Below, piece by piece: positions 24,889 to 35,962 of a stretch of 64,000 nucleotides of DNA (positions within the stretch are counted from its first letter, which is position 1; each line of letters begins with the position of its first letter). The notes under the pieces are model-generated. The model saw nothing but the letters and a program-made list of their open reading frames with translations. It was not told the origin of the DNA and did not search any database. The translations under genes and the position numbers were made by a program. This DNA comes from CAYOHR01 sp964512145 (GTDB lineage Bacteria; Bacteroidota; Bacteroidia; Flavobacteriales_G; JALEGO01): positions 1-64,000 of the forward strand of contig CAZEIM010000004.1 of assembly GCA_964512145.1 (NCBI GenBank), in the 5' to 3' direction.

Positions 24889-27762
24889 TTACTTTGCAAT
24901 TATTTTTCCTTTTACAATACATTCATTTTTTTGAACGATTTCAAATATTAATACCCCATGAACTAATTCTTCTTTTCTAAGCTGAATTTGAGAGGTTTCG
25001 ATAAAAGACTTTTTGTGAATTAATCTTCCTTCCATAGTGTAAACATTTAGTTGTATATCGCTATATTTTTTATCGAGTGTAATGGTAGCTATATCGTTAA
25101 ATGGATTGGGGAACACTTTTGCTATATTTTCTTCTGAGATATAATTTAATTGCACACTAACTTCTTCAATAAAATCTGAAAATTTCCCTATGGTATTAAA
25201 TTCGGTATTTGTAATAATGGGTTCATTAAAATCAAAATATATAGCAGCTGTATTGGTTATTACTGTTCCATCCGGATTATTTGGAATTTGCTGTATTTTA
25301 AATTTTACAAAACCATTACTTTCGGGTTCGTTGGTGTTACTATCAGGCAATAAAATATTTGGGAAGTAAAATTTAGCAATTCTTTCACCATAAACAGTGT
25401 ATTCATATGGATGACTAGATGTTCCAGGTATAAGGGTCGTAATATCTAAAAATGACGAAATAGTATCTAATATAAATATATTAAATGCAGTATCGGTTCC
25501 CGTGTTTTGAAATCTAATTCTATATTCTAATTCATCTGTATTGGTAATAAATTTTTCATTATTCACTCCTTTTGGATAAGCGTATTTATCGTTTGGATCA
25601 TATGCTCCAATATTTTCTTGACAATCAATGGATATAAATGGGGCAGCATCATTTTCAGGTAAAATGGTAACAAATCCTAAACTGTTAAATCCTGCACAAC
25701 CTTCAATCGTAACAGATGGGGGCTGCGGTAAAATATAAAAAGGAGATTGTTCCGCTTGCATTCTATAGGTGCTTCCATTACCTGGAATAAGAACTTCAGT
25801 AAATAAACCACTATTTAATTGAAATGGAGATACTCCATACATTAAATCATCTTCAATAATAATATAATTTAATGGAGCCGACATATTTCCGGGGCCAACA
25901 TTTGACACAGTAAATTCTATGGTGTCATTTATACATCTGCCATCTACGGTAATTATTGATCCATCCCAAGAGGGGTCTGTAAGTAAGCAAATACTGTCCG
26001 GATATATATGAGCTTGAGTACAGTGTGTTTGGCCCAACACAGTAGAGTCACAATTTACGGTAAAATTTACGGTAAAGTTTCCGCAAGTTCCATAGGGAAT
26101 TTGACCAACATCAAATCTAAAGGTATTTCCGGATAAAAAATTGTAAGGAATTGAAGCTGAATTTATTTCTATGTATGGATCAAAATCGATTAAAATATAA
26201 GCAGAATCCGATATTTCGGTACCTAAATTGCAATATTTAACGGTATAGTTATTTGAAAAGCATCTTCTTAAATATGGAGCAGAAATATCAACCGTTAAAT
26301 ATGGACAAATAATAATGGGCACAAATGGAATATTTAAGGTAGAGTCTTCAATTAATTGCATATTAAACGTGTCGGATAAACAACTGTTTAATTCAAAATA
26401 GGGGAGGTAATTTTTTATAACCACTTCATATTGCGATGTATCTAAATACATTTCAAAGTACCCGGTATCGTTGGAAGAAGCGTACAAGGTAATGCCTAAA
26501 TTTTGATCGTACGCTTGTATATAAGCATATCTTAGTCCTTTTTCAGTTGTTTGTAAGGTACAATTGGCGTTTTCATCATGATAAATTATTCCGGAAAATT
26601 TAAAGTCGTAGGAATTTGATAAGCTGTCAATTTTTTGTATAAAGGCATGGTCTGGAAAGAAAAAGGTATTAAATACGATCGCATTATTATCGGCAGATGA
26701 TTTTATGGTGCCCGAATAATATATTTGGCTGGTGGGTGCTTTTTTATGCCAAACTATGTTTGCATTTAGGTCAATTTTAGTAATATATTTTAATGTTTTT
26801 CCATTATTATATTCTAATAGTATATGTTGGTCAGAGGTTATATCGCTACTAGGTTTGTCAAACCCGTAGATGTGCATTGGCTTTGATATAAATGAAACGC
26901 TATCTAAATTGTCATTTACAGTAAATAAATTAATTTCTCCTAATGTGGTATTAGATACCACTAAAAACTGTGAGCTGCTAATTTTATAAAAGCCCGAAAA
27001 AGAGTTGGAATTATTTCCCCAATTGTAATTTTTAGTACTTAATGAGTCTCCTGTATCGTTAAACTTAAATAAAAAATAATCGCTGTTAGTAAATCCAAAG
27101 GGTACATATCCTTTATTAGCAATAATAAATTGTTGTGGATTTATTTCTTGTACCTGAATGCCTGTATTGGTTGTAAGATCATTCCCTAAAGCGTAATTTT
27201 TTTGCCATATTAAATTTCCGTTAGCATCAATCTTTAGTATGGAGGTATACCGACTATTGTCAAAACCCGAAATATTCTGAAAATTGGTAGATGTATAGGT
27301 AATGTAGATAAAATTATCAGAAGATTGTATGCTATGAATTCCTGAATTTAATGGATTAGCCAGTTTTTCAATGGTTAATGTTTTAGAAAACAATATATTT
27401 CCGGCAGAATCAATTTTGGTTAATTCAAATAGCGTAGAATCAAAAAATCCACCTATTCCCTGATATGAATATCCTAAAATTAATAAGTTTTGATCCGATA
27501 AATGAAGCAGATCAAATGCATTTGTTTGAAGTAGAAGAGGAGCATTTACATAATGTTGAAGTATTCCGTTTGAATCGGTTGTAAAATACACCGGAGAAGA
27601 AACTCCAATTTTTTCTCCAATAACAGCAAAACCTCCCTGTGGGAATTCTTCTACGTCTATTATTTTATCGGTATATGTTGTGCTATATTCTTGTAACCAT
27701 CCTTGCGTAAAAGAATGAAAGGTTAAAAATACAGATAAAAAAAGCGTTAAATAAATTTTCAT
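24889..27762 (-). CDS. Large T9SS-exported protein with type A sorting domain
   Basis: A 957-residue secreted protein. It has a signal peptide (MKIYLTLFLSVFLTFHSFTQG), about 380 residues of beta-propeller-like repeats, a short prealbumin/carboxypeptidase-regulatory-like segment (FSGIIYHDENANCTLQ), Cys-bearing adhesion-like domains, and a conserved domain starting YDPNDKYAYPKG with RIRFQNTGTDTAFN and VITNTAAIYFDFNEPI, a set common in Bacteroidota surface proteins (DUF11/DUF7619-like). The last 80 residues are a type A T9SS signal (KVFPNPFNDIATITL ... YTMEGRLI). It probably works at the surface; substrate or partner is unknown. It starts 4 bases after the neighbouring T9SS gene ends, so the block is likely one transcript. 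Confidence 0.85.
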   Translation of the reverse strand: MKIYLTLFLSVFLTFHSFTQGWLQEYSTTYTDKIIDVEEFPQGGFAVIGEKIGVSSPVYFTTDSNGILQHYVNAPLLLQTNAFDLLHLSDQNLLILGYSYQGIGGFFDSTLFELTKIDSAGNILFSKTLTIEKLANPLNSGIHSIQSSDNFIYITYTSTNFQNISGFDNSRYTSILKIDANGNLIWQKNYALGNDLTTNTGIQVQEINPQQFIIANKGYVPFGFTNSDYFLFKFNDTGDSLSTKNYNWGNNSNSFSGFYKISSSQFLVVSNTTLGEINLFTVNDNLDSVSFISKPMHIYGFDKPSSDITSDQHILLEYNNGKTLKYITKIDLNANIVWHKKAPTSQIYYSGTIKSSADNNAIVFNTFFFPDHAFIQKIDSLSNSYDFKFSGIIYHDENANCTLQTTEKGLRYAYIQAYDQNLGITLYASSNDTGYFEMYLDTSQYEVVIKNYLPYFELNSCLSDTFNMQLIEDSTLNIPFVPIIICPYLTVDISAPYLRRCFSNNYTVKYCNLGTEISDSAYILIDFDPYIEINSASIPYNFLSGNTFRFDVGQIPYGTCGNFTVNFTVNCDSTVLGQTHCTQAHIYPDSICLLTDPSWDGSIITVDGRCINDTIEFTVSNVGPGNMSAPLNYIIIEDDLMYGVSPFQLNSGLFTEVLIPGNGSTYRMQAEQSPFYILPQPPSVTIEGCAGFNSLGFVTILPENDAAPFISIDCQENIGAYDPNDKYAYPKGVNNEKFITNTDELEYRIRFQNTGTDTAFNIFILDTISSFLDITTLIPGTSSHPYEYTVYGERIAKFYFPNILLPDSNTNEPESNGFVKFKIQQIPNNPDGTVITNTAAIYFDFNEPIITNTEFNTIGKFSDFIEEVSVQLNYISEENIAKVFPNPFNDIATITLDKKYSDIQLNVYTMEGRLIHKKSFIETSQIQLRKEELVHGVLIFEIVQKNECIVKGKIIAK

Positions 27763-27766
27763 AATG

Positions 27767-30700
27767 TTATCGAGTTAGTGTTAAATATCCCTTGTATTCT
27801 CCTATGATGTCATTATTAATATCTTTAAAATTTATTAAATAATAGTAAACACCTTCGGGAGCATCTGTTGTATTGTTTATTTTGCCATTCCAACCAATAT
27901 TTTCTGAGTTTTCGTCTACTTTTATTTCATATATTTTTATCCCCCACCGGTTGTAAATTTCAATTTCATATCTTCTGCAAAAATCACCAAAAACCGGTTG
28001 AAATATTTCATTGGCAGCATCTCCATTGGGGGAAAAAATATTGGGGAATATTCTTTTGGTAATATCTATAAAAACTGGCACTTCTTTAGTTATTGAGTCT
28101 GAAACATTCGGGTAATTAGGACAAACGGAGGGTTTTGATACTTTTAGTGATACTTCGTACGTATTGGTATAATTTGAATAAACATGTTTTGGCTGCATTG
28201 ACCTACTGCTTGATCCATCTCCAAAGTTCCATTCATATTTTATTGCATCTTTTATGGTGGGTATAAATTCAACTTCATAGGCACAGGTATCTACAAAGTA
28301 TTCGAAATTTATTCTTAATGGGGAGTCATTTATAATACCAATATTTACCTGAGCGGTATCTTTACATCCATACATATTAGTTCCAACTACTTCATAGGTT
28401 ATGGGGGTGTAAGGAGTTGATAAAGGATTTGATGAGGTGTAACTATTTAAATACAATGGGGGAGACCATACATAAAAATTTGCTCCTACTGCTTGTAATG
28501 GTATGGTAGTTCCTGAACATACCATAGTATCTTTTGTAACACTAACGGTAGGGGTAGGAAATAGTTCCAATGTTATGGTATCGTATGCATAACACAATCC
28601 AATATTGGATTGTAGAATATAGTCGCTTGTATTAAGTGGACAAACCGTTAAAGTATCGTTATACGATAATTCTAATGGCCAAAACACAATTCCATTGGTT
28701 TGGGCAATGAGTGACACGCATTCATTCGGACAAAATCCAGTAACAGGGCTAATTATTTGTATATTAGGAAAACTATCTACCTCTACGGTTACATATCCGG
28801 TATCATTACATCCAAATATATTTGAACCAACCACTTCAAATAATGTGTTTTGGGTGGGACTAGCCAATGGACTGTTGCTGGTAGAGTCATTAAGCCATTG
28901 AGATGGAGACCATATATAATTTAAAGCACCTATGGCCCAAAGGGAGGCAGATGATCCAATGCATATCGTGGTGTCTGAACTTACCGTGATGCTAGGCTCT
29001 GGATAAACAGTAATAGATAAAGCTTTTGTAGTAGTACAACCTGGTAAAATTGCATACGCTGTGTAATTAGTACTTACATTAGGACAAACATTTACAGAGT
29101 CTGAAAAAACCCCTAAACTTGGCCAAAACACCGTTCCATTGCTAATAGCGATTAATTGTGTGCATGATCCGGGANNNNNNNNNNNNNGTCTGTTGCTGAT
29201 AAAACCAAATTTGGTTGTTGTCCAAGAGTAATCGTTTTGGTTAGAATTATAGTGTCGGCCGGATTAGAAATTGTTAATATAACCGTGTAGGTACCCGGAT
29301 TGTTATAACAAGCATTTGATCCAAAAGAACTGCTGGCACCAGGGAAACTCCAATTTACTTGATTTGTATTGGATTCGTCATCAAAACTTGGAGGTATAAA
29401 GGTAATACAATTTGGGGCACATAAAATGCCTGTAAATGTAATATCACCCGAACTAACTATACAATTACTGGATTTAGCAATTCTGGGGCTTACATAACTT
29501 TTTCCAATATAAGCATCGCTTAATCCACTATAAGTTCCTATAGGTAAATCATCACTAAATGTATTTCCGCATATATAAAATGGATTATCTCCATCGATAG
29601 ACAGAATACGATCTTGTTTATTTCCACCCACATACATGGCACTTCGTAAACTAAAATTGGGCAATAATTCAACTAAAAACCCATCCATAACACCTTGATA
29701 GTTGTTTATTAAACTGTCGCCTGTTAACGAATCGCTGGTTGTTGAGCCTACTACGGTAATAAAATTATCTCGCTCAGATATATTTACATTGTATCCAATA
29801 TCATTACCATTACCGCCAATATAGGTGGCGTACACAAGCTTGCAGGTATCGGTAAATTTTGCTATAAAAACATCACTTCCTAATTTTTTAAACTCTTGGT
29901 AAATAGTACTTCCAAAAACAATATTGGAATCGCTTAAGGTAAGCCCTGTTATTACAACATTACCACATTTGTCTGCATCAATTCCATACCCCTCCTCATT
30001 GTTTTCGCCTCCATAATATGTTCCCCATATACGAGTTCCTAAAGTGTCAATTTTCATAATAAACGCATCGGATGCGCCTAATAAAGAGTCTCTAAAGGAA
30101 ATTGGAAAAGAAAATGTTGTATCAATAAGGGAAGAATCAAATCCGGCTATGTTATAGGCAAAGTTACTAAAAGTAGTTCCTACAGCGAATATAAAAGAAT
30201 CTTGACCTACCACAATATCGTAAATTTGATCGTTTTGATTTCCTCCATAATAACTACCCCACTCTCTGGTTCCTGAAGAATCAAATTTGGCTATAAACCC
30301 ATCTCTGCCTGAATCAATGTTTTCTTGATAAGAAAAAGGGGTGCTAATATTAGAATTACTTCTTGTGTATCCTGCAACATAGACTTTTTCTCTTTGTCTA
30401 TCTATTGAAATAGACCTAGCTATATCCGTTGAATCTCCACCATAAAAAGTTGTCCATCGTAATTGCCCTGTAACATCAAATTTAGATATAAATGCGTCAA
30501 ATTCCCCTCCACCGTACATAGGTTGATGAGATAGGGTGTCGCCAAATAATGTATCTTGAGATGTGTATCCGCATATATACGCATTGAGTTGATTATCAAT
30601 ATCCACACCTCTGCTAACATTTTCTCCATTACCCCCTAAATAGGTAGTCCAATTTAATGTTCCGTTGAGTTGGTATTGAGATAAAAAAGCATCGGATAAT

Positions 30701-31542
30701 CCGCCTCCAAATGTATGTTGATATGCACCAGTTGTAGATATATTTTGTACACTATTTGTGGTACCGGTAACATAAAAAATCAGGTCTGATTTTTTAATCG
30801 AATAAGCCACTTCTGAGCTCGTATCTCCAAAATATGTTTGCCAGGTAATTACAGGGTCAATAACTATGGTTTTTGATTCATGGTATTCATCTATCTTAAA
30901 GGTAACTTCATCGTTATTTAATTGGTATGATGAAGCGATAAATTGATTTGGACTATCTTGAAAAAAAGTAACCGGTTTGCTTTCAGTAATCAACCCTAAA
31001 GGATTTTGTAAAATAATGTCTCCTTCTTTCTGGCTTATCGAATGAAAACCAGCATATTTTTGTTTAATCTCGTCAATTTTTCCTCCTGGCTTAATAACAT
31101 ATTCATATTTCAGTTGATGATCTTTAAAATAGAAACTTACATCAATATTTGGGTATATGTTTTCATATATAATATTTGATACAACGGGTATATTGGTATG
31201 TGTTGTTTTTCCATATATATTTATATACGTATTTAACTCAAATGCTTTAATATTTGCCCGATCATTTTTATTTGCCCAGCTAACATCTATTCTTGAAGAT
31301 TCTATATTTGGAGTCTTGTTAGCATATAATTCATAACTAAACCCATGGTTATAAAAACAAATCTTAAAATCATCGTTGTGATAATAATAAAGAACGTCTT
31401 CATGTACAAGACCATGTTGGTTTTTAAGTTGACCAACATTTTTAATAAAAACATTGTTTTCAGAAAACATACACAAAGTGCTTAGTAAAAATATATTAAG
31501 CGAACCAAGTACTTTTATTGTATATATGTATTTATTAAACAT
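27767..31542 (-). CDS. SBBP-repeat T9SS protein with gliding-motility-associated C-terminal domain, broken by a gap
   Basis: Two open frames, 29152-31542 and 27767 to about 29174, are one gene split by 13 Ns. Left of the gap the second frame reads GSCTQLIAISNGTVFWP, the exact continuation expected from the paralogue next door. Order: hydrophobic export signal, DUF7948-like N-terminal domain (about 25-230), SBBP beta-propeller repeats (YxGGxGxDxxxxI) to about 680, a PKD-like domain, two pairs of alternating Cys-containing Ig-like modules, a PKD domain (YEWNFGDGSSSR), and a gliding-motility-associated C-terminal domain (type B T9SS signal: IFPNIFSPNGDAANEIFQP ... NRWGIKIYE ... GVYYYLI). About 1255 residues in total. 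Likely a large surface adhesin or structural protein. Confidence 0.85.
28322..29217 (-). repeat. Two A/B module pairs in the shorter paralogue
   Basis: The A modules share a CxxxC-x-[TSL] start, a GxVFWP core and an xVCP motif; the B modules share ICxGSS, an AxGAxxYxWSP core, xPxxTP and VVGxNxxGCxDT. Two A-B pairs lie in tandem, each pair about 149 residues. The 13-N gap falls in the first A module. Confidence 0.7.
29175..29187. other. Assembly gap (13 N) inside the second SBBP protein gene
   Basis: Flanking frames differ by one base, so the length is wrong. By alignment with the neighbouring paralogue about four to six codons are missing. The break falls in a repeat module with close copies nearby, a common cause of assembly breaks. 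Confidence 0.9.
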
Positions 31543-31581
31543 ATTTTATGAGTTTATGATCATCGTTCTAAAATAGCATTA

Positions 31582-34500
31582 TTATCGCAATAATGTTACA
31601 GAACCATGATATTTTTGAATAATTTTATCTTCATAATTTTTAAGTGAAACAATATAGTAATATACTCCTTCAGGAACTTCTTCAAATTCATTTTCAACTT
31701 TACCGTTCCATCCGGTTGTGATGTTTGCACTTGTAGTAAACTCTTTACTTAATATTTTTACTCCCCAACGGTTAAATATTTCAAGGTCATAATTCTTACA
31801 ATTTTGAGTAAATTGAGGCTCAAAAATGTTATTTAGCTGATCAGAATTTGGAGTAAATATGTTAGGTATAAATAACTTTTTAACACCAACCTCTATTTCT
31901 ATTTCTTTTTCAACATACCCCATAACTTGAGGGTAATTTGGGCAAACAGATTCTTTATATATGGTAGCTGAAACTGTATACGAATCTTCATCTCCAGAAA
32001 ATATATATACCGGATTTTTATCAGAGCTATTATTTTCATTTCCAAAATTCCATAAGTAACTCACTCCGTTTTCATAAGATGGATTAAAGTATACCTCTTG
32101 TGTGCAGGAATCAACAACATAATTAAAATCTACCATAAAATAAGGGTCTTTAACTGTTTTAACTCGAACTGTTGCAGTATCAGGACAACCATAACTATTG
32201 TAACCTGTAACAAGGTATATAATATCAGCGAATGGAGTACTTATTGGATTATTAGAGTTTGGATTGTCTAAATAATTTGAAGGGCTCCATGTATATGATT
32301 CAGCGCCCTCTACATGTAAATACGTAGAAGTGCCTGCGCATATTGTTGTGTCACCTTTAGCTTCTATAACTGGACTGGGTAATAAAGATAGAGAAATACT
32401 GTCCGATATTTTGCAGGGTCCATTAAAAGCTGTAACAACATAATCAATGGCAGTTGTAGGACAATCAACAACACTATCGCCCCAAACTCCTAAATCATTC
32501 CAAAACACGCTTCCATCGCTAGTTGCAAATAATGTAAGACATTGGTTTTCGCAAACTCCCGGAGTTGAGGTTTGTATGCTTAAGGTGGGATATTCAAAAA
32601 CCGTTACCGTAACCTGAGCGGTATCGTAACAACCAAAATTGTTTTGGCCTATTACTGAGTAAGTAATAGTATTCGTTGGAGTACTAATCGGATTTGAAAT
32701 ATTGTTACTATTTAGGTATAATGACGGAGTCCATTGATAATTTATGGCACCGTCAACATTTAATGGAGCAGACTCACCTATACATATATTGGTGTCGTTA
32801 GAAATAATTAATTCAGGGGAAGGTAATACGTTTATAAAAATATCATCCGAAATTGAGCAAATCCCATTTGAAGAGGTTGCACTAAAGTTTGTGCTTGAGG
32901 TTGGACAAACAATAATACTATCGGCCCATATTCCAACAGATGGCCAGTATATTGTTCCGGTTGAATTACCATACAACGTTATGCATGTATTATCACATAT
33001 ATCATTGGCCGAACTGGTAATTGTTAAGTCAGGATTTGGCAATACCTGAATGGTTACTTCATCACTGTCTTTTTCACAAGCCGGCCCATTATCTCCAATT
33101 ACGGTATATATTATTGTACCAACAGGAGGGGTGCTTATTGGATTGGGGATATTGGAATTATTTAAATAATTGCCGGGCAACCATTGAAAGTTTGTTGCTC
33201 CAATAGCTAATAATTGTACGCTTGATCCTTCGCATATTATGGTATCTTGATATGCGATTACGTTAGGTTTAGGAGTTACATAAATGGTAATACTAACCGT
33301 TGTATCACAGCCATTATTCTCGGCTGTAGCAGTATACGTAGTGGTAACTCCGGGGCACACAACAATACTATCTGCCCAAATACCTAAATCTGGCCAAAAA
33401 ACCGGGTAATCAGAATCTGCATAAATAGTAACGCATTCCCCTTCACAAATAGAAGTTTTAGAAGAATACACATCTAAATCAGGAGTATCGTACAAAATAA
33501 AACTTGTTTGTATATCTACTTGTCCGGCCGGATTACTTACGGTTAAATACACATAGTAAATGCCCCCGGTAGGGTAATAAATTATAGGATACTGATCGGT
33601 TGAGGTGCTTGGAATACCTCCCGGGAATTGCCAGAAATATGAATTAGCACCAGGTTCGTCATCGAATAAAGGAGGCTGAAACATAAGATAAGCAGGAGCA
33701 CATAATGGGCCAACCGGTTGACAATTTTGCGGGCTAATTAAACAGTTCCCTACAGTAATTAACCTTGGGGCAACATAAACTTTATATAAAAATGCATCGA
33801 TTAAACCGGCCAAGGTATCTTGAGCAGCATTTCCTAAAGCGATGTCTTGATTACTATTAGTATAACCACATACATAAAATGGATTTTCACCATGTATATC
33901 ATAGGCTCTGTCGTTTCCGGATCCTCCAAAATACCTACAATTTCTTACCGACCCATCCCTATATAAATCTAATGAGAACGCATCTTCACCACCGCTATAA
34001 CTATTCAGCAGTCCTGTATTACTTAAATCAGAACTTGTAGTATAACCCGAAACTTTAAAATAGTTTTCGATGGGTGAGATTTCTATACTGGTTCCTACAT
34101 CATTTCCGGATCCCCCAAAATAGGTGGATAATACTAATGCACTCACTTTTTCAAATTTTGCGATATACGCATCTTGAGCTCCACTTTTTAAAAACTGGTG
34201 TATGGTAGTTCCGTATGAAATACCGGTTAAACTATTTGTTGTTCCGGTAATGGCAATATTTCCACACTCATCGGCATCAATGCCTAATCCTTCTTCAGTG
34301 CTTTCTCCCCCAAAGTAGGTTGCCCACCACCGTTCACCTTGTTTAGTCATTTTTACCACGAAGGCATCTGATAATCCGCTAAGTGTCGTTTTATATCCAA
34401 ATGGAGGTCCGCTCCAAACAACACCTGAGTTTACTCCGGCAATGTTGTTTCCGCTATGGGTAGTGCCAACAATAAAAAGTGAATCTTGATTAAATGCTAT

Positions 34501-35823
34501 ATCATGTACTATATCAGTAGAACTTCCGCCATAATATGTTCCCCACAAACGTACTCCAATAGAATTAAAACCGGCTATAAATCCGTCTCTACCTCCGCCA
34601 ATACTTGGTTGATGTGATCCCGGAGTGGCTATTGAGTTAATGCTTTCAGAATATCCTCCAACAAAAAAGGTATTCGTTAACGTATCTAAACTAATTCCAT
34701 AAATAACATCTTCTTCTGACCCACCATAATAAGTCGACCATAATAAAACACCCGAAGAATCAAATTTTGCTATAAATCCATCGTAAATTCCTCCACCATA
34801 CACAGGCTGATGTATAGCACCATTGCCAATAACAGAATCGTTTGTTGTAAATCCTGCTATGTATATGTTATAATCAACATCTATTACACAAGATTGCGCG
34901 CTGTTGTCACCATTTCCTCCAAAATAGGTAGTCCATAATTTATCCCCATTATTATTGTATTTGCTAATGTATGCATCTGTATTACCTCCTCCAAAATTTT
35001 GCTGATAAGCACCAACCGTAGAAAAGTTTTGAATACTATTTGTTTGCCCTACCATAAATACACTACCTTTTTTTCTTTGAACAGAATATCCTATTTCCAA
35101 GCTATCTGAACCCATATAAGTACTCCAGGTAATGGTTGGGTCAATAATAATAGTATTATTCAAATCATAATTTTCAAGTTCATAACTTACAATGTTATCG
35201 TTTAACAGGTAATTTGATTTTATGGGGAGATGATTGCTATTAAATGAAATGGGTGCCGCTTCAAATATCTTGGTTAAGTCATTTTCTAAAATAATGCTTC
35301 CGTTTTCAGAAAGGCTAATATTATGAACTCCAGAGTACACTTGTTGGATGTCTTTTGGATTTCCTCCTGGATGTATAATGTATTCAAATTTTACCGAATT
35401 ATCTTGAGTATAAAAAACTACATCTATATTAGGGTATACATTTTTATATATTATTTTCTCGTATGTTGGTATATTTAAGTAGCTTGATTTAGAATAAATA
35501 TTTAAAATGGTTTTTGCGGAAACTGTCTCTAAGCTTTTTTGCGTATTACTATTTTTCCAATCCACATCAATTCTGTTCGAAAAAATGCCCCCATCCCTTT
35601 CTATATTAAATGTTTCAAAGGAATATCCGTCTTTTTTTAAAGAGACAGAAAAGTTGTTTGCATGATATATATATAATACATCTTTATTTTCCTCCCCATA
35701 TTGATTTTTAATTTGTCCAATGTTTTTAATGAACGGTCCATGGTTAGTTGCATTTAAACCAGTAAAAACCCCTAGGATGGTAATCATTAATAAGCAGGAT
35801 ACAGACATAATTTTTGTTCTCAT
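31582..35823 (-). CDS. SBBP-repeat T9SS protein with gliding-motility-associated C-terminal domain (1413 residues)
   Basis: The intact, longer paralogue of the preceding entry. It has a signal segment (MRTKIMSVSCLLMITILGVF), a DUF7948-like domain (about 30-235) ending at IIIDPTITWSTYMG, about eight SBBP repeats to residue 690, a PKD-like domain with FWQFPGGIPSTS, three A/B module pairs (about 780-1226), a PKD domain (YLWNFGNEN) and a type B T9SS C-terminal domain (LFIPNIFTPNSDQLNNIFEP ... NRWGVKI ... GVYYYIVSL). Family knowledge: such domains direct export by T9SS and surface attachment. It is first in the three-gene block. The start at 35823 is preferred because the signal peptide then has normal length; an in-frame start 27 bases upstream also exists. 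Confidence 0.88.
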   Translation of the reverse strand: MRTKIMSVSCLLMITILGVFTGLNATNHGPFIKNIGQIKNQYGEENKDVLYIYHANNFSVSLKKDGYSFETFNIERDGGIFSNRIDVDWKNSNTQKSLETVSAKTILNIYSKSSYLNIPTYEKIIYKNVYPNIDVVFYTQDNSVKFEYIIHPGGNPKDIQQVYSGVHNISLSENGSIILENDLTKIFEAAPISFNSNHLPIKSNYLLNDNIVSYELENYDLNNTIIIDPTITWSTYMGSDSLEIGYSVQRKKGSVFMVGQTNSIQNFSTVGAYQQNFGGGNTDAYISKYNNNGDKLWTTYFGGNGDNSAQSCVIDVDYNIYIAGFTTNDSVIGNGAIHQPVYGGGIYDGFIAKFDSSGVLLWSTYYGGSEEDVIYGISLDTLTNTFFVGGYSESINSIATPGSHQPSIGGGRDGFIAGFNSIGVRLWGTYYGGSSTDIVHDIAFNQDSLFIVGTTHSGNNIAGVNSGVVWSGPPFGYKTTLSGLSDAFVVKMTKQGERWWATYFGGESTEEGLGIDADECGNIAITGTTNSLTGISYGTTIHQFLKSGAQDAYIAKFEKVSALVLSTYFGGSGNDVGTSIEISPIENYFKVSGYTTSSDLSNTGLLNSYSGGEDAFSLDLYRDGSVRNCRYFGGSGNDRAYDIHGENPFYVCGYTNSNQDIALGNAAQDTLAGLIDAFLYKVYVAPRLITVGNCLISPQNCQPVGPLCAPAYLMFQPPLFDDEPGANSYFWQFPGGIPSTSTDQYPIIYYPTGGIYYVYLTVSNPAGQVDIQTSFILYDTPDLDVYSSKTSICEGECVTIYADSDYPVFWPDLGIWADSIVVCPGVTTTYTATAENNGCDTTVSITIYVTPKPNVIAYQDTIICEGSSVQLLAIGATNFQWLPGNYLNNSNIPNPISTPPVGTIIYTVIGDNGPACEKDSDEVTIQVLPNPDLTITSSANDICDNTCITLYGNSTGTIYWPSVGIWADSIIVCPTSSTNFSATSSNGICSISDDIFINVLPSPELIISNDTNICIGESAPLNVDGAINYQWTPSLYLNSNNISNPISTPTNTITYSVIGQNNFGCYDTAQVTVTVFEYPTLSIQTSTPGVCENQCLTLFATSDGSVFWNDLGVWGDSVVDCPTTAIDYVVTAFNGPCKISDSISLSLLPSPVIEAKGDTTICAGTSTYLHVEGAESYTWSPSNYLDNPNSNNPISTPFADIIYLVTGYNSYGCPDTATVRVKTVKDPYFMVDFNYVVDSCTQEVYFNPSYENGVSYLWNFGNENNSSDKNPVYIFSGDEDSYTVSATIYKESVCPNYPQVMGYVEKEIEIEVGVKKLFIPNIFTPNSDQLNNIFEPQFTQNCKNYDLEIFNRWGVKILSKEFTTSANITTGWNGKVENEFEEVPEGVYYYIVSLKNYEDKIIQKYHGSVTLLR
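32146..33483 (-). repeat. Three A/B module pairs (period about 148 residues)
   Basis: A modules start at ICEGECVTIY, ICDNTCITLY and VCENQCLTLF; B modules at IICEGSSVQL, NICIGESAPL and TICAGTSTYL. The A-to-A distances are 149 and 148 residues, about 446 bp. The paired Cys in each A module would form disulfides after export. The sister protein has two pairs. Confidence 0.75.
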
Positions 35824-35962
35824 AGCAATTAGTTTTATATAAAATTCCAAATTCTTTTTGTGTGTAAAAATTTTAGATTTATCAATAAATAATTATATTT
35901 ATACATTATTTATATTTATATCATTTTGATAAATAGATAATTAAGTTTTATAAAATAATATC

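Noticed and set aside
27767..29131. Independent gene starting at GTG 29131
   Set aside because: Upstream in-frame codons read GSCTQLIAISNG, matching the module in the neighbouring paralogue; it is the C-terminal half of one gene.
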